The notes beneath the pieces are model-generated. The model was given only the letters and a program-made list of their open reading frames with translations. It made no database searches and had not been told where the DNA came from. DNA of 45,982 bases, from positions 1 through 45,982 of the IMG/VR virus record IMGVR_UViG_3300047476_000780; one strand, written 5' to 3'. Every line of letters begins with the position of its first letter. Position 1 is the stretch's first letter. The stretch comes from a virus. Below, piece by piece: positions 1 through 7,421 of this stretch. The position numbers were made by a program, and so were the translations under genes.

Positions 1-2
1 AG

Positions 3-407
3 TTTAGTCAACGTTACGCAGATCCTACTAAAGACTTAGACTTTGTTATCCGGGAAGCTCGACTACAAGACACAAAGAATCGTCAAAATAGCATTGCATC
101 TGACGATGCTGAATTGCAAGCATGGTGGGATGCAAAGCAAAAATTCATTATTGATACAGTTAGATCAACATACGCAGAGGCAATCGAAAAAGGCATTGCT
201 AAAGAGCAAGCTCGTGCTATCTTACCAGAAGGTAATACAGTAAGTCGTCTTTACATGAATGGTACATTACGTAGCTGGATTCATTACATCGAACTTCGAG
301 CAGCAAATGGCACACAACTAGAGCATATGGACATTGCTAAGGCATGTGCCAAAGTTATTGCTGAGATTTTTCCAATGGCTGGAGAGTTTGTTCAAACTGA
401 ATCTTGA
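3..407 (+). CDS. thyX: Flavin-dependent thymidylate synthase ThyX, C-terminal part (5' end outside window)
   Basis: ThyX makes dTMP from dUMP using methylene-tetrahydrofolate and FAD, supplying thymidine for phage DNA synthesis. The frame is open from the left edge of the window, so only about the last 134 residues are seen. The first residues read FSQRYAD, which fits the end of the ThyX signature RHRxxSxNxxSxRY. Further on, ARAILPEGNTVSRLYMNGT and the segment WIHYIELRAANGTQLEHMDIA match the conserved ThyX C-terminal half (R-x-LLP, then N-x-R/W-x-hhxxR and the glutamine/glutamate-rich helix). An internal ATG at 114 is not the start because homology extends upstream of it. The last 53 bases overlap the end of the opposite-strand glycosyltransferase-like gene. 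A hairpin plus T-run follows at 434-461. Common in aquatic phages as a replacement for ThyA/T4 td. Family assignment is firm; organism of origin is not deducible. Confidence 0.9.
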   Translation, partial: FSQRYADPTKDLDFVIREARLQDTKNRQNSIASDDAELQAWWDAKQKFIIDTVRSTYAEAIEKGIAKEQARAILPEGNTVSRLYMNGTLRSWIHYIELRAANGTQLEHMDIAKACAKVIAEIFPMAGEFVQTES

Positions 408-1407
408 GCCAATCAAAGTCGTTAATTAAAGACAATGCCGGTATATTACCGGCGTTTTCTTGGCCATATTTTTTGCCTGCGAGTGCGCCTGCAATGGCAA
501 ATTCGCCGTAAGGTCTGTCAGCCCCTACATTGCACCACACGCTCAGATTCTGGATAGTTTCTTCTGGATTTTGGCGTCTAATGATATTACTAGATAGCTT
601 AACGCATTCACGAAAGGCAGATTTCCAGGCACTAAAAGGATCTGTGTTAAATGCTGTAAAATTGCTAACTTCGTTAACTACATTGAACTTCTTACTAATA
701 CTTGTAGTCATATCGGGATTTGACATGTCCATGTTTAATGTTTGTTTAGTTGGTAGTAGCTTGATGCCGCCATACCCGTACTCTAATCCGTTTACTGGAT
801 TCTTGCTTTTCCATACATACACTGAGTCCGAATCCCACCTAGGAACAGAAAAGTTAAAATTAAAAGAATCTAGTACATCGGCATCGGCGTCGACCACCCA
901 GAACATATCTGTTTCAACTAACATTGCTGCTCTTCTATGAGCTTCGTGTATTCCTTTTACTCCGTCTATCCTAAGTAATGGCTGTTGAACTTTTGTCTTT
1001 AGTTTAGCAAATCTTGCATCTGCATCTTTTTCAAAGTAGGAAATAAACACCACTTCGTAAGGTTTAGGTGTGCTAGCGACAATGTCTACTTCTTTTTTGT
1101 TAATAAAGAATCTGTACTGAAACTCTCGTGCCGTGGGCATTGCCGTCTTTGATATTAAACAAACACCGTCCTGATGATCACCGTTCTTGAAAACATGCAC
1201 ATATTTTTGATCCCATTCAGGTACTTTATAATCAAACTTAAAGTCCGGGCAGACATTCATGTCCGGCCAGACTAGCCAAAATAATTTTGTAAAGGATTTC
1301 TTCTGTGCTTCTTCTAATGTAAGTGCAGGTTTTGCAGCTGGAAATCTTTCTTTTAGTTGCGCAAAAGCGTCTGAGTCTCTTGCTCCGATAAAGATTATAT
1401 CATACAC
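355..1407 (-). CDS. Glycosyltransferase-like protein with a degenerate duplicated N-terminal domain
   Basis: Last gene of the leftward tail-fibre/glycosyltransferase run, 350 residues from GTG at 1407. I chose this start because GTGTATGA overlaps the stop of the upstream gene by 8 bases and an AGGA lies about ten bases before it; a longer reading from TTG at 1452 would overlap by 53 bases. Residues from about 116 onward are paralogous to the whole of the preceding 299-residue protein: FISY, GVKGIHEAHRRAA, VVDADAD, the NGLEYGYGGIKLL segment, PFSAWKSAFRE, WCNVGAD and NDFDWL all have counterparts. DAD at 173-175 would be the metal/sugar-nucleotide DxD. Residues 1-100 look like a partial copy of the same fold in which the DxD position reads WPDM (47-50). 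Substrate unknown; next to tail-fibre genes it may decorate virion proteins or host glycans (inference). Its 3' end overlaps thyX by 53 bases. Confidence 0.7.
   Translation of the reverse strand: MYDIIFIGARDSDAFAQLKERFPAAKPALTLEEAQKKSFTKLFWLVWPDMNVCPDFKFDYKVPEWDQKYVHVFKNGDHQDGVCLISKTAMPTAREFQYRFFINKKEVDIVASTPKPYEVVFISYFEKDADARFAKLKTKVQQPLLRIDGVKGIHEAHRRAAMLVETDMFWVVDADADVLDSFNFNFSVPRWDSDSVYVWKSKNPVNGLEYGYGGIKLLPTKQTLNMDMSNPDMTTSISKKFNVVNEVSNFTAFNTDPFSAWKSAFRECVKLSSNIIRRQNPEETIQNLSVWCNVGADRPYGEFAIAGALAGKKYGQENAGNIPALSLINDFDWLKIQFEQTLQPLEKSQQ
434..461 (+). terminator. Intrinsic terminator of thyX, inside the antisense gene
   Basis: GCCGGTA (437-443) and TACCGGC (447-453) form a perfect 7-bp stem with a TAT loop. 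It can be extended by A-T, A-T and T-G pairs to ten pairs and is followed by GTTTTCTT. It lies 27-54 bases after the thyX stop codon and within the 3' coding part of the leftward gene 355-1407. The shape is that of a rho-independent terminator on the + strand. Termination is inferred, not shown. Confidence 0.75.
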
Positions 1408-2299
1408 GGCGTCTGGTAATCCTAGGAGTATTGTTGTATATTGTTTTAACAAACTTGCTTCCAGCTGGATCTAAGTTTGCAATGTCTAGCCCGCATTTGT
1501 CTCGGAGCTCTCTACCATAAAAGTTAACCTGCTCAGTAAGAACAGCAGGGTCAGCGTTTTCGTAATGTTCCTTCCAGTAGGTTGTTAGCCAATCAAAATC
1601 TCGAACATTTGCATAATCCCAATCAGTACAATTTGTTAGAGCTGCACCTTCTCTTGCTCCTAAAATACTATACATTCCATTTTCTACATCAGCACCAACA
1701 CTACACCATACTAGTAATCGATGGTGATTTTGCCACCAAATTTTCTTGATGTCGTCAACCCTAGATCCTTGGTCTAGTGACATCTTTACACCTTCGCGGA
1801 AGCCTGCTCTCCATGCTTGGAATGGACTTCCGTTAGTATAACTTTCACTGTAGTTATCATTAAACTGATAATATTTGTCATCAAAGCAAAACTCTACTTT
1901 ACCTTTAATATCATCTGGATCTGAGTTTTCGTGTGTACGCATATTGTTGACAAAGTTACGTGTCCACAACTTAAGGCCGCCGTTTCCATATCGCAAGCCG
2001 TTAACAAACACACTTCCGCACCAACTGAATACGTGGTCTGGTGTGAGTCCTAGTTCGTCTAGGTCAATTTCTACATTTAAAAATTCAGGATCGATAATGT
2101 TGTCCGCATCAACAGTAACAAAGTATTCCGTATCACTTAGCGCTGCACAGGCTTTATGCGCTGCGTCACTTCCTTTAACTCCGTGAACACGTTTTGCCCA
2201 AGGCACTTTTGAGCACAAATCTGAGTAATTTTTTTCAGCGTTAGGCTCGTCGTAACTTAAAAATATAATGTCTTGTTCAATTATTTTAATCTTGGTCAT
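1400..2299 (-). CDS. Glycosyltransferase-like protein, DxD type
   Basis: 299 residues. The N-terminus has a Rossmann-like beginning (DIIFLSYDEPNAEKNY), the GVKGSDAAHKA helix and VTVDADN with the DxD-like triad at 64-66, as in GT-A fold glycosyltransferases that bind nucleotide sugars through a metal. Conserved blocks shared with the downstream paralogue are NGLRYGNGGLKLW, PFQAWRAGFREGVK, LLVWCSVGAD and RDFDWL. ATG at 2299 overlaps the stop of the 207-residue gene by 14 bases; its own end overlaps the next gene by 8 bases (GTGTATGA). I do not recognise the precise GT family. The role could be modification of tail fibres, of phage DNA or of host surface sugar; position right after the fibre operon favours the first (inference). 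Confidence 0.65.
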   Translation of the reverse strand: MTKIKIIEQDIIFLSYDEPNAEKNYSDLCSKVPWAKRVHGVKGSDAAHKACAALSDTEYFVTVDADNIIDPEFLNVEIDLDELGLTPDHVFSWCGSVFVNGLRYGNGGLKLWTRNFVNNMRTHENSDPDDIKGKVEFCFDDKYYQFNDNYSESYTNGSPFQAWRAGFREGVKMSLDQGSRVDDIKKIWWQNHHRLLVWCSVGADVENGMYSILGAREGAALTNCTDWDYANVRDFDWLTTYWKEHYENADPAVLTEQVNFYGRELRDKCGLDIANLDPAGSKFVKTIYNNTPRITRRRV

Positions 2300-2909
2300 T
2301 TATTACTAGTCCGTATGAATCAAAAAATCGTCTAGTGCTAACTGATAAAGAGGAAATATCTTGTTCCATTTTACTAATAAAGGGCACTGACAACTTATCT
2401 AATTGTACAAGAGATGCTAGATCAATGTCAATGGTTCTTACTAAAAAGTTGGCATTTGATTCTTTGCTAACAAAGAACAATAGCTTAGTGCTCACACCCA
2501 TTTCTAACAATTGAGACTTATGTTCTGGATTAATCGAAAAGTTCCAACAATTATCTTTTTGATTCCATTCAATTAACATCAAAGTATGTTCGCTAGCTAC
2601 TTCGTCAACTAGTATTAAAAAATTAGTGTTTGTGCCTGCATCTTGCGTTTTCTTAACGATAGATAGCGTGTCTTTGTCAACTAATGATACTTTGTAGTCG
2701 ATGTAGTTTTCTTTGCCTTCTAAAAACTTTGAAACTCGATTATACTCGACTTCGATAAAGTTCTGTACCTTAGTAGTATCTTTTTCGTTAGAAATTAATG
2801 CGATGCTGCCATCTGTCTCAAAGTAAACATAGTACAGGTTAGAAAAAGATGTATAGGCAATTGCCTCGGCGATCTGCTCATCCGATAACGTTTCAATTTC
2901 TTCTATCAT
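2286..2909 (-). CDS. Unrecognised 207-residue protein in glycosyltransferase cluster
   Basis: I do not recognise this protein. It is acidic, with no signal peptide or membrane segment. The N-terminus is IEEIETLSDEQIAEAIAYTS, followed by alternating beta-type stretches (LYYVYFETDGSIALISNE, TNFLILVDEVASEHTLMLI, LLFFVSKESNANFLVRTIDI). ATG at 2909 overlaps the upstream glycosyltransferase stop as ATGA, and its own stop overlaps the next start by 14 bases, so it is translationally coupled on both sides. By position it may be an accessory of the glycosyltransferases or a small virion protein; nothing in the sequence decides this. Confidence 0.6.
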   Translation of the reverse strand: MIEEIETLSDEQIAEAIAYTSFSNLYYVYFETDGSIALISNEKDTTKVQNFIEVEYNRVSKFLEGKENYIDYKVSLVDKDTLSIVKKTQDAGTNTNFLILVDEVASEHTLMLIEWNQKDNCWNFSINPEHKSQLLEMGVSTKLLFFVSKESNANFLVRTIDIDLASLVQLDKLSVPFISKMEQDISSLSVSTRRFFDSYGLVINDQD

Positions 2910-3748
2910 TTTTCTAACCTCTGTTCAAGTTGAGATATTAAGCTATCATTTAAAAAGTCTTTTTCAACATAGTGGAACAAGAATCGTTGCCTAATATTGC
3001 CAACGAACATTTCCCCGTCGGTTGTTAACCGATGCTGAACAAAACCTTGCCAAGTACTGGGAACTGGCTTAATACCTTGGATTGCTGTTTTCATGTGTAC
3101 AAACTCTAACGGCGATGCGTTATCAATCACTACATCTTCGATCCCCATAATTGATATAGCAATCGCTGTGGCCAAATCAATGCTTAACCATTTTTGTGAA
3201 AGTTTAGGGCAATATAACTTATAACACTCTTCCCAGTTTTTAACTACAAATTCTAACGTTCTATAAAATTCGTATGCTAACTGTGACTTTTTAAAATAGT
3301 GTAGTGCAACGTATGGGTTAGACAGATTATTTTCTACAAATGTCCTACGTTGAATCATATCTTTTTCTACTACTTCACCTTTGTAGTTTCTAACCTTAGA
3401 GCAAAACTTAAGATCACTTGCCGAACAATAATCCCACCAATCTGAAATATCGTGTAGCATTAACATGTCTGTATCTAGTACTATCGTCTCTTCGTACGGG
3501 CTTGCATGATACAGCTTCCAACGATTTTCAATTTTCCAAAGAGGATTCTTAGCAAGGTCCCCCCATGGGATTTCAATTACTTGATCAAATGCTTTTCTAT
3601 ATTCATCAGGAACAACTGCATCAGTAACTACAGAAATATTAGTTACTTCTGCTTGAGTAGCTTTAATACTCAACGCTAGAGCGTATGCTTGCTTTAAGTA
3701 ATTAACTGTTTCTGTATTCTGTGCAAATACTAAAAATCCTTTAGACAC
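2906..3748 (-). CDS. Glycosyltransferase (GT-A fold, GT8-like)
   Basis: About 280 residues. The N-terminal segment GFLVFAQNTETVNYLKQAYALALSI, then ISVVTDAVVP and the ETIVLDTDMLML block with DTD at 92-94, give the typical order of a GT8-like glycosyltransferase: nucleotide-sugar-binding beta-strand, then DxD for the metal ion. W-rich segments and a late HYVEK follow. Start choice: GTG at 3748 has a perfect GGAGG five bases upstream and overlaps the previous stop by 8 bases; an in-frame ATG at 3760 (284 residues) has no ribosome-binding site and would contain the GGAGG. It is paralogous to the gene just upstream (3741-4574). Likely transfers a sugar to a phage structural protein or glycan; acceptor unknown. 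Confidence 0.7.
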   Translation of the reverse strand: MSKGFLVFAQNTETVNYLKQAYALALSIKATQAEVTNISVVTDAVVPDEYRKAFDQVIEIPWGDLAKNPLWKIENRWKLYHASPYEETIVLDTDMLMLHDISDWWDYCSASDLKFCSKVRNYKGEVVEKDMIQRRTFVENNLSNPYVALHYFKKSQLAYEFYRTLEFVVKNWEECYKLYCPKLSQKWLSIDLATAIAISIMGIEDVVIDNASPLEFVHMKTAIQGIKPVPSTWQGFVQHRLTTDGEMFVGNIRQRFLFHYVEKDFLNDSLISQLEQRLEK

Positions 3749-4574
3749 CTTGACCTCCATTAATTACACGTAACAGGCTTTCTTTATTCATCACATGCAC
3801 ATCTAAGCCTGTTGTCTTAGCTAGAGTATATTCACCGTGATGCCCTTCTTTTTCTACAAGGAATTGCATTTTGTCTTCAGCCAGTTTAACTAAAAAGTCT
3901 CGGTCAAGAATGTAAGTCATATTGCCGGGCAATGGCATGGCAAAGTCAGCATCTATCTGGCTATTCATGATATGTATAGCTATACTAAAGGCAAAGTCGT
4001 TCCTAAATGCCTTTGTTTCGATAGAATATAATAACTTGTAATATGCCCAGTTTTCTTTAATATGCTGGATTAAGGTAAAGAACGATTCGTTGACTTTGTC
4101 CTTAGTAAAAACAAATGCGGTTGCCCAGTAAAACGGAATTGAATACTGATTTAGTCTTTCAAAACTACTAGTATCTCTCCAGCCTGCTAGATCAAAACTG
4201 TGTTGATAAATCTGAAAAGAGTGGTCATTAAGAAACGCACCTTTTAACACAGAAGAGTTAATAATATAATCGCTATCGACAACCAATGTCTTATCATACG
4301 GTGTTAGTTCGTATGCCTGATATCTAGAAAAGTTTCTCCACTCTAAGTTTTTAGAAGACATTGTACCGTCAAAAAACTTTTTAGTCTGTGTCCCAACATT
4401 GTCAATAGTAATGACTTTGTCAAAGGTTTTTTCTAGGTCTACATACGCTATGTCCGTAACTAGCGATACTGGGATACCTAAATGTTTTTTAATTTGATTT
4501 GCGCAAAATACAGCTAAAGATATGTAATCAACCGCTGAGTTGTTATGCGCAAAAATTAATGCGCCATGTGTCAT
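3741..4574 (-). CDS. Glycosyltransferase (GT-A fold, GT8-like), paralogue of the next gene
   Basis: 277 residues. It opens with GALIFAHNNSAVDYISLAV, then PVSLVTDIAYV, then DKTLVVDSDYII with DSD at 100-102, the same order as in the neighbouring 280-residue protein (LVFAQN, ISVVTD, IVLDTDM), so the two look like diverged duplicates. A W/Y-rich region (WATAFVFTKDKV, ENWAYYKLLYS) and a C-terminal YTLAKTTGLDVHVMNK follow. ATG at 4574 overlaps the stop of the small upstream gene as ATGA. Sugar and acceptor are unknown. Possible roles: decoration of tail fibres encoded upstream in the same transcript, or modification of host surface glycans. Confidence 0.7.
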   Translation of the reverse strand: MTHGALIFAHNNSAVDYISLAVFCANQIKKHLGIPVSLVTDIAYVDLEKTFDKVITIDNVGTQTKKFFDGTMSSKNLEWRNFSRYQAYELTPYDKTLVVDSDYIINSSVLKGAFLNDHSFQIYQHSFDLAGWRDTSSFERLNQYSIPFYWATAFVFTKDKVNESFFTLIQHIKENWAYYKLLYSIETKAFRNDFAFSIAIHIMNSQIDADFAMPLPGNMTYILDRDFLVKLAEDKMQFLVEKEGHHGEYTLAKTTGLDVHVMNKESLLRVINGGQGV

Positions 4575-4921
4575 AGGTCAACAATATTAGTTAATTTGCG
4601 ATTAGTTTTAATTTGAGAAATTTTTGCAGCGTACTCGTTTGCAGCTTCGAAGTAAACATGCACAATGTCGGCTAAGAATTTAGAAACATCTTCCACAATG
4701 ACTGGCAATTGATTGTCATCGATAAACACTACATCGCTTGTGTGTCCTGCGTCAATTACGGTTTTTGTAAAAGCAATCAATTCCTTACCAACTTTAAATG
4801 TTCCACCATTTACGTAGTACATTAGTTTTTGGTTAAACTCTTCCTTAACAATCCTTTTCTGATTTGACAAGGTTGCCATGTAATTGGCTGTTTCAAATGC
4901 TTTTTCTAAACGTTCGTCCAT
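4571..4921 (-). CDS. Small conserved phage protein (116 residues)
   Basis: Begins MDERLEKAFETANYMATL and is predicted largely alpha-helical with a central beta hairpin (MYYVNGGTFKVGKELIAFTK, DVVFIDDNQLPVIVED). ATG at 4921 is chosen because AGGTAGGA sits seven to fourteen bases upstream; a TTG at 4948 would lengthen it by nine residues but would place that site inside the gene. I believe proteins like this recur near tail genes of T4-like aquatic phages, but I cannot name a function. It heads the glycosyltransferase run (ATGA overlap with the next gene), with a weak late-promoter-like octamer at 4939-4946. Confidence 0.65.
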   Translation of the reverse strand: MDERLEKAFETANYMATLSNQKRIVKEEFNQKLMYYVNGGTFKVGKELIAFTKTVIDAGHTSDVVFIDDNQLPVIVEDVSKFLADIVHVYFEAANEYAAKISQIKTNRKLTNIVDL

Positions 4922-4938
4922 AGATAATCCTACCTGAT

Positions 4939-4946
4939 AATTTATC
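4939..4946 (-). promoter_or_regulatory. Weak late-promoter-like octamer
   Basis: On the minus strand the octamer reads GATAAATT, one base from the NATAAATA motif seen before other late operons here, and lies 17 bases before the ATG at 4921. It would give the small protein and the glycosyltransferases their own late transcript. It sits in the palindrome GATAAATTATC, so the match may be chance. Confidence 0.35.
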
Positions 4947-4977
4947 AAGTAGTTATCTTTTTAACGTGCTAGGGAGA

Positions 4978-5871
4978 TTAGATTCCGGTTTGGCTTACAG
5001 AAGGTGCGCCAACTGAAACGTTTGAGCCAGTAGCTCTAATAATTTGAACTGTGTTAGTCAAAGTACCATCGACGTTTTCGTCTTCAGCTGGGCCAACACC
5101 AGTTTGGTCACCGGTGTCATCGTCTCTGTATTGTACTGTAAATACAATTTGGTTTCCGCTGCCTGCTAAACGAGCATAGATGTAGTAATCGTTTTCAGCA
5201 TAGACACCTGCTGGTGCTGGTTTCCAATATATTACCTGATCACTATATGTAAGATCATAAAACCCTAAGCCATATGTAGAACCAGGACTAGAACCACTAG
5301 ATGCGGTGGTTGTATGATCCATGTAAATAGTACCAGATTGATCTAACATTGTAGTCCAGGTATTATTTTTTGAGCTGCCAGAACCACCACTTCTTGACGA
5401 AGTAATCATGAACTGACCGCCGCTATTAAAAAAGTATCTAGCTTGGTCTGCACTACTAAAAGTTACAGTAACAACGTTGTTTAATGTGCCGTTCCAAGCA
5501 GCTGTTCGTTGTGCTGTAGCAACTGTTTCAACGGTACGTTGGTTTGTTGCTACGGCAAATCGATCAGTGTTAATTTGATTTGCGTAATTAGAATATTGTA
5601 ATCTTAATGCTTCTGTAATTACTGTAGAAGTATTAGGTAAGGATAAACTACCTTGCTCGTCAACACCTGTTTGATGTTGTCTAGCTTTAATTAGATCGTT
5701 ACGGAGTCTTAGCCAATTGTCTAATAATATTCTCTCACCGATTGCAACCTGAGGTGCGGTGGTATCCTGACCATAGCCAGTGTTACCGCTACCGCTACCT
5801 AAAACACTGACGATTAAATTTCGAATGCCGTTATAATCTAGTGCCGCTATTAATGTACCTTGGCCTGCCAT
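4978..5871 (-). CDS. Virion structural protein, tail-fibre region
   Basis: 297 residues. Residues 1-120 are helical: MAGQGTLIAALDYNGIRNLI, a GERILLDNWLRLRNDL helix and ALRLQYSNYANQINTDRFA. A Ser/Gly-rich middle (about 150-200) and a beta-rich C-terminal part (YYIYARLAGSGNQIVFTVQYRDDDTGD) follow. The composition (many Ser, Thr, Gly, Asn; no Cys) and the location right after three fibre genes mark a virion component, and it resembles structural proteins of T4-like cyanophages as I remember them. An AGGACA lies just before the ATG at 5871 and the gap to the upstream gene is 13 bases. Exact place in the particle unknown. Confidence 0.6.
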   Translation of the reverse strand: MAGQGTLIAALDYNGIRNLIVSVLGSGSGNTGYGQDTTAPQVAIGERILLDNWLRLRNDLIKARQHQTGVDEQGSLSLPNTSTVITEALRLQYSNYANQINTDRFAVATNQRTVETVATAQRTAAWNGTLNNVVTVTFSSADQARYFFNSGGQFMITSSRSGGSGSSKNNTWTTMLDQSGTIYMDHTTTASSGSSPGSTYGLGFYDLTYSDQVIYWKPAPAGVYAENDYYIYARLAGSGNQIVFTVQYRDDDTGDQTGVGPAEDENVDGTLTNTVQIIRATGSNVSVGAPSVSQTGI

Positions 5872-5884
5872 ATTTTGTCCTATA

Positions 5885-7363
5885 TTACAATATTACTGAT
5901 TCTACTAATTTAATGCCGGTATCGCTATTAGATTCTAATGCGATTGCAAACACATCATTAGCATGAGGGACTGCAGGAACTGCTGTACCGTCGTTGCCGG
6001 CAATCAATCTATCACCTTTTCTAACAGCACCAGATACTCTGACAGGAATTCTTCCCTTTAAAGCTATATATGTTCCGCCTTCTAATTCGCTGTTCATCTT
6101 GAACGCAGGATTAGCAGAAACAGCACCAATTGCACGTTGACCCCATGAGCTAGCTGTGACTTCTTTTTCGCCGCCTACTACAACTACTGTACCAATTTCA
6201 TAGTCTTTGTCTGCAAGGTATTTTTCTGCCAAGTCAGCATATCTAGCTGAAGTAGCTGTACCGTGGAACACGTTTGCATACAGATCACTGCTACCATCTC
6301 TTACAGCAATAGTATTTGGGCTAGAAGCAGAGCTTCCAGATCTAGCTGATCCAGATACTACAATAGTATCTGCTTGGGATGCTACCCCTTCAAATCTAGT
6401 AGCATACACTGTTTTGAATCGTGTGCCGCTAGTTCCAAGATCAGATACGTTATGCTCACCTGTTTCAATATTTAAGCCAACAATTTTTATAGGTGTCTTG
6501 ATCTGAGATAATACTGTTGACTGGAATAATATTGTACTACCAGAAGATTGGATAACTGGATTTGAATCAATATTTTTATAAATGCGCAGGCTACCAGATG
6601 GATAACCAAAAACTAATTCAGAGTTATCAAGTAATGTAACAGTACCCGATAACGACGGACTAGTTGATCTAACATAGTTTGATGCATCAATACCGCCTAA
6701 CTTGATAGAGTTCGTTGCTGTTCCCCAGAAGTTAACGCCGGCAATTGTGTCGCTAACACCAGTGTCACCATCGGTGTTAGATAAAGTAATACCTTTGTGA
6801 ATCTTTGTAAATCCGTCAATTTGATTTACTGGATCAGTTGTAGGTAATGTAAATACTGGATCTGAACTAATTACAAATACTGTTTGTCCGTTAGACTTTG
6901 CTTCAATAACAGCATGAGAGATATTATTAATATCTCGAATACTACGAGATACCATTTGTGTAGTATTTGCGCCGATAACTGACTGTGGGCCAATTAGCGT
7001 AAATCCTTCGCCGTTATAGGCGTATAACTGTTGCTTTGCAGAATCCCACCAGAAGTCACCGAGTGTTAAGCCTGTAGGTTCAGTTGGGCCAACTTCTGCG
7101 CCACCTGTAGTACGGAACTTAGAACCGTCAAAGAATTTTAATTTTTTGGTGCCCGAATCGTACCAAATTTGCCCCGAAATCGCTCTTGGGGGCTGTGTAG
7201 GGTTAGCAAAATTCTCTAGCAAAAACAAAAAGTTTTCGTTTTGAATTTCACCGTAACCGGCATAGTTTTTACCGATTAGTTTAATATCAAGAGTGCTGTC
7301 AATAGTGCCATCGGCTACTACAGTAACTTGCGCTCCGTTATATTTGTTGATGGTATATGGCAT
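5885..7363 (-). CDS. Tail fibre protein with shared baseplate-anchor N-terminus
   Basis: 492 residues. Residues 1-135 hold the domain common to all three fibre genes here: INKYNGAQVTVV, LIGKNYAGYGEIQNENFLFL, GQIWYDSGTKKLKFFDG, GDFWWD and LYAYNGEGFTLIGPQ. A beta-rich middle is followed by a C-terminal domain from about residue 374 (ARYADLAEKYLADKDYEIGT, then VVVVGGEKEVT and RIPVRVSGAVRKGDRLIAG), a module I associate with C-terminal or chaperone-like domains of phage fibres and spikes; a Peptidase_G2-type self-cleaving domain is possible but no catalytic residue is identified. It is expressed from a late-type promoter (7386-7393). Host-range role is inferred from position and architecture. Confidence 0.75.
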   Translation of the reverse strand: MPYTINKYNGAQVTVVADGTIDSTLDIKLIGKNYAGYGEIQNENFLFLLENFANPTQPPRAISGQIWYDSGTKKLKFFDGSKFRTTGGAEVGPTEPTGLTLGDFWWDSAKQQLYAYNGEGFTLIGPQSVIGANTTQMVSRSIRDINNISHAVIEAKSNGQTVFVISSDPVFTLPTTDPVNQIDGFTKIHKGITLSNTDGDTGVSDTIAGVNFWGTATNSIKLGGIDASNYVRSTSPSLSGTVTLLDNSELVFGYPSGSLRIYKNIDSNPVIQSSGSTILFQSTVLSQIKTPIKIVGLNIETGEHNVSDLGTSGTRFKTVYATRFEGVASQADTIVVSGSARSGSSASSPNTIAVRDGSSDLYANVFHGTATSARYADLAEKYLADKDYEIGTVVVVGGEKEVTASSWGQRAIGAVSANPAFKMNSELEGGTYIALKGRIPVRVSGAVRKGDRLIAGNDGTAVPAVPHANDVFAIALESNSDTGIKLVESVIL

Positions 7364-7385
7364 CTCTCTTATTCCTTGTTCCTAG

Positions 7386-7393
7386 TATTTATG
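7386..7393 (-). promoter_or_regulatory. T4-type late promoter
   Basis: CATAAATA on the minus strand, 22 bases before the ATG at 7363, in a 58-base spacer that is the only gap inside the fibre cluster. It matches the gp55-dependent late-promoter consensus TATAAATA at seven of eight positions. It would drive the 492-residue fibre and the 297-residue protein. Confidence 0.65.
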
Positions 7394-7421
7394 CTATTTT
7401 GGTTAGTTGTTTTCATAGCTG

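Noticed and set aside
1408-1452. TTG start extending the glycosyltransferase-like gene by 15 residues
   Set aside because: The extra residues are a second-frame reading of the upstream gene, and GTG at 1407 gives a tight stop-start overlap with an AGGA in range. A frameshift fusing the two paralogues was also considered but both genes are complete in themselves.
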